The notes beneath the pieces were generated by a model. The model ran no database searches. It was not told where the DNA came from and saw nothing but the letters and a program-made list of their open reading frames with translations. This document shows positions 63,984-64,000 of a stretch of 64,000 bases of DNA, in pieces. This DNA is from Sulfuricaulis sp. (lineage in GTDB: Bacteria > Pseudomonadota > Gammaproteobacteria > Acidiferrobacterales > Sulfurifustaceae), in assembly GCF_024653915.1 (NCBI RefSeq), contig NZ_JANLGY010000026.1, positions 1 to 64,000 of the forward strand. The letters are read 5' to 3'. Each line of letters opens with the position of its first letter. Positions within the stretch are counted from its first letter, which is position 1. Made by a program: the position numbers and the translations under genes.

Positions 63984-64000
63984 AAGATTTATTACTCATC

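Overview
The window is a stretch of proteobacterial chromosome with essentially every gene on the minus strand, so the natural reading order runs from base 64000 down to base 1. The right-hand 14 kb is a conserved housekeeping block: serC, a phosphoglycerate dehydrogenase, pheA, hisC, tyrA, aroA, cmk, rpsA, ihfB, lapA, lapB, pyrF, hldE (kinase domain only) and hldD. This order is typical of Betaproteobacteria and of early-branching Gammaproteobacteria. I cannot fix the genus from sequence alone.

From about 49.6 kb down to 0.9 kb lies a very large surface-polysaccharide (O-antigen or capsule/EPS) locus. It opens with a TviB/WbpO-type UDP-HexNAc dehydrogenase overlapping an RfaH-like antiterminator, then a winged-helix/Rossmann regulator whose start codon sits in a perfect 19-bp palindrome. 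An exact 12-base ops (JUMPstart) element follows at 47040-47051, just before the first sugar gene. This suggests that the roughly 46 kb of minus-strand genes behind it is expressed by RfaH-type antitermination.

The sugar genes fall into modules. (a) 47.0-41.4 kb: UDP-GlcA 4-epimerase, manC, gmd and fcl (GDP-L-fucose), a methyltransferase, and an asparagine-synthase stub ending in a terminator. (b) 41.3-23.3 kb: membrane glycosyltransferases, a flippase-like protein, a second Gmd-like enzyme, a DPM-type GT2, a sugar formyltransferase, a WecE-type aminotransferase, Wzx, a methyltransferase-GT2 fusion, a Wzy candidate, methyltransferases and several glycosyltransferases. (c) 20.2-11.8 kb: a tightly coupled ten-gene run with the complete GDP-D-glycero-D-manno-heptose pathway (gmhA, hddA, gmhB, hddC). 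It also carries an epimerase, a UGD-family dehydrogenase lacking the catalytic cysteine, an SDR, a Gfo/Idh oxidoreductase, transaldolase and rpiA. (d) 10.4-0.9 kb: Gfo/Idh oxidoreductase, wecB, bi-domain oxidoreductase, heparinase-like protein, WbuB-like glycosyltransferase, WbpV-like reductase and the WbpL/WecA-like initiating phosphoglycosyltransferase.

The locus carries scars of recombination: a truncated, frameshifted glycosyltransferase, a shredded FkbM methyltransferase, the AsnB stub, a MITE-like palindrome and a GC-rich multi-hairpin insert. At the far left is a VapBC-type toxin-antitoxin pair with its own apparently leaderless promoter, flanked by an attC-like nested palindrome that runs off the window. 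No rRNA, tRNA, CRISPR array or intact insertion sequence was seen.
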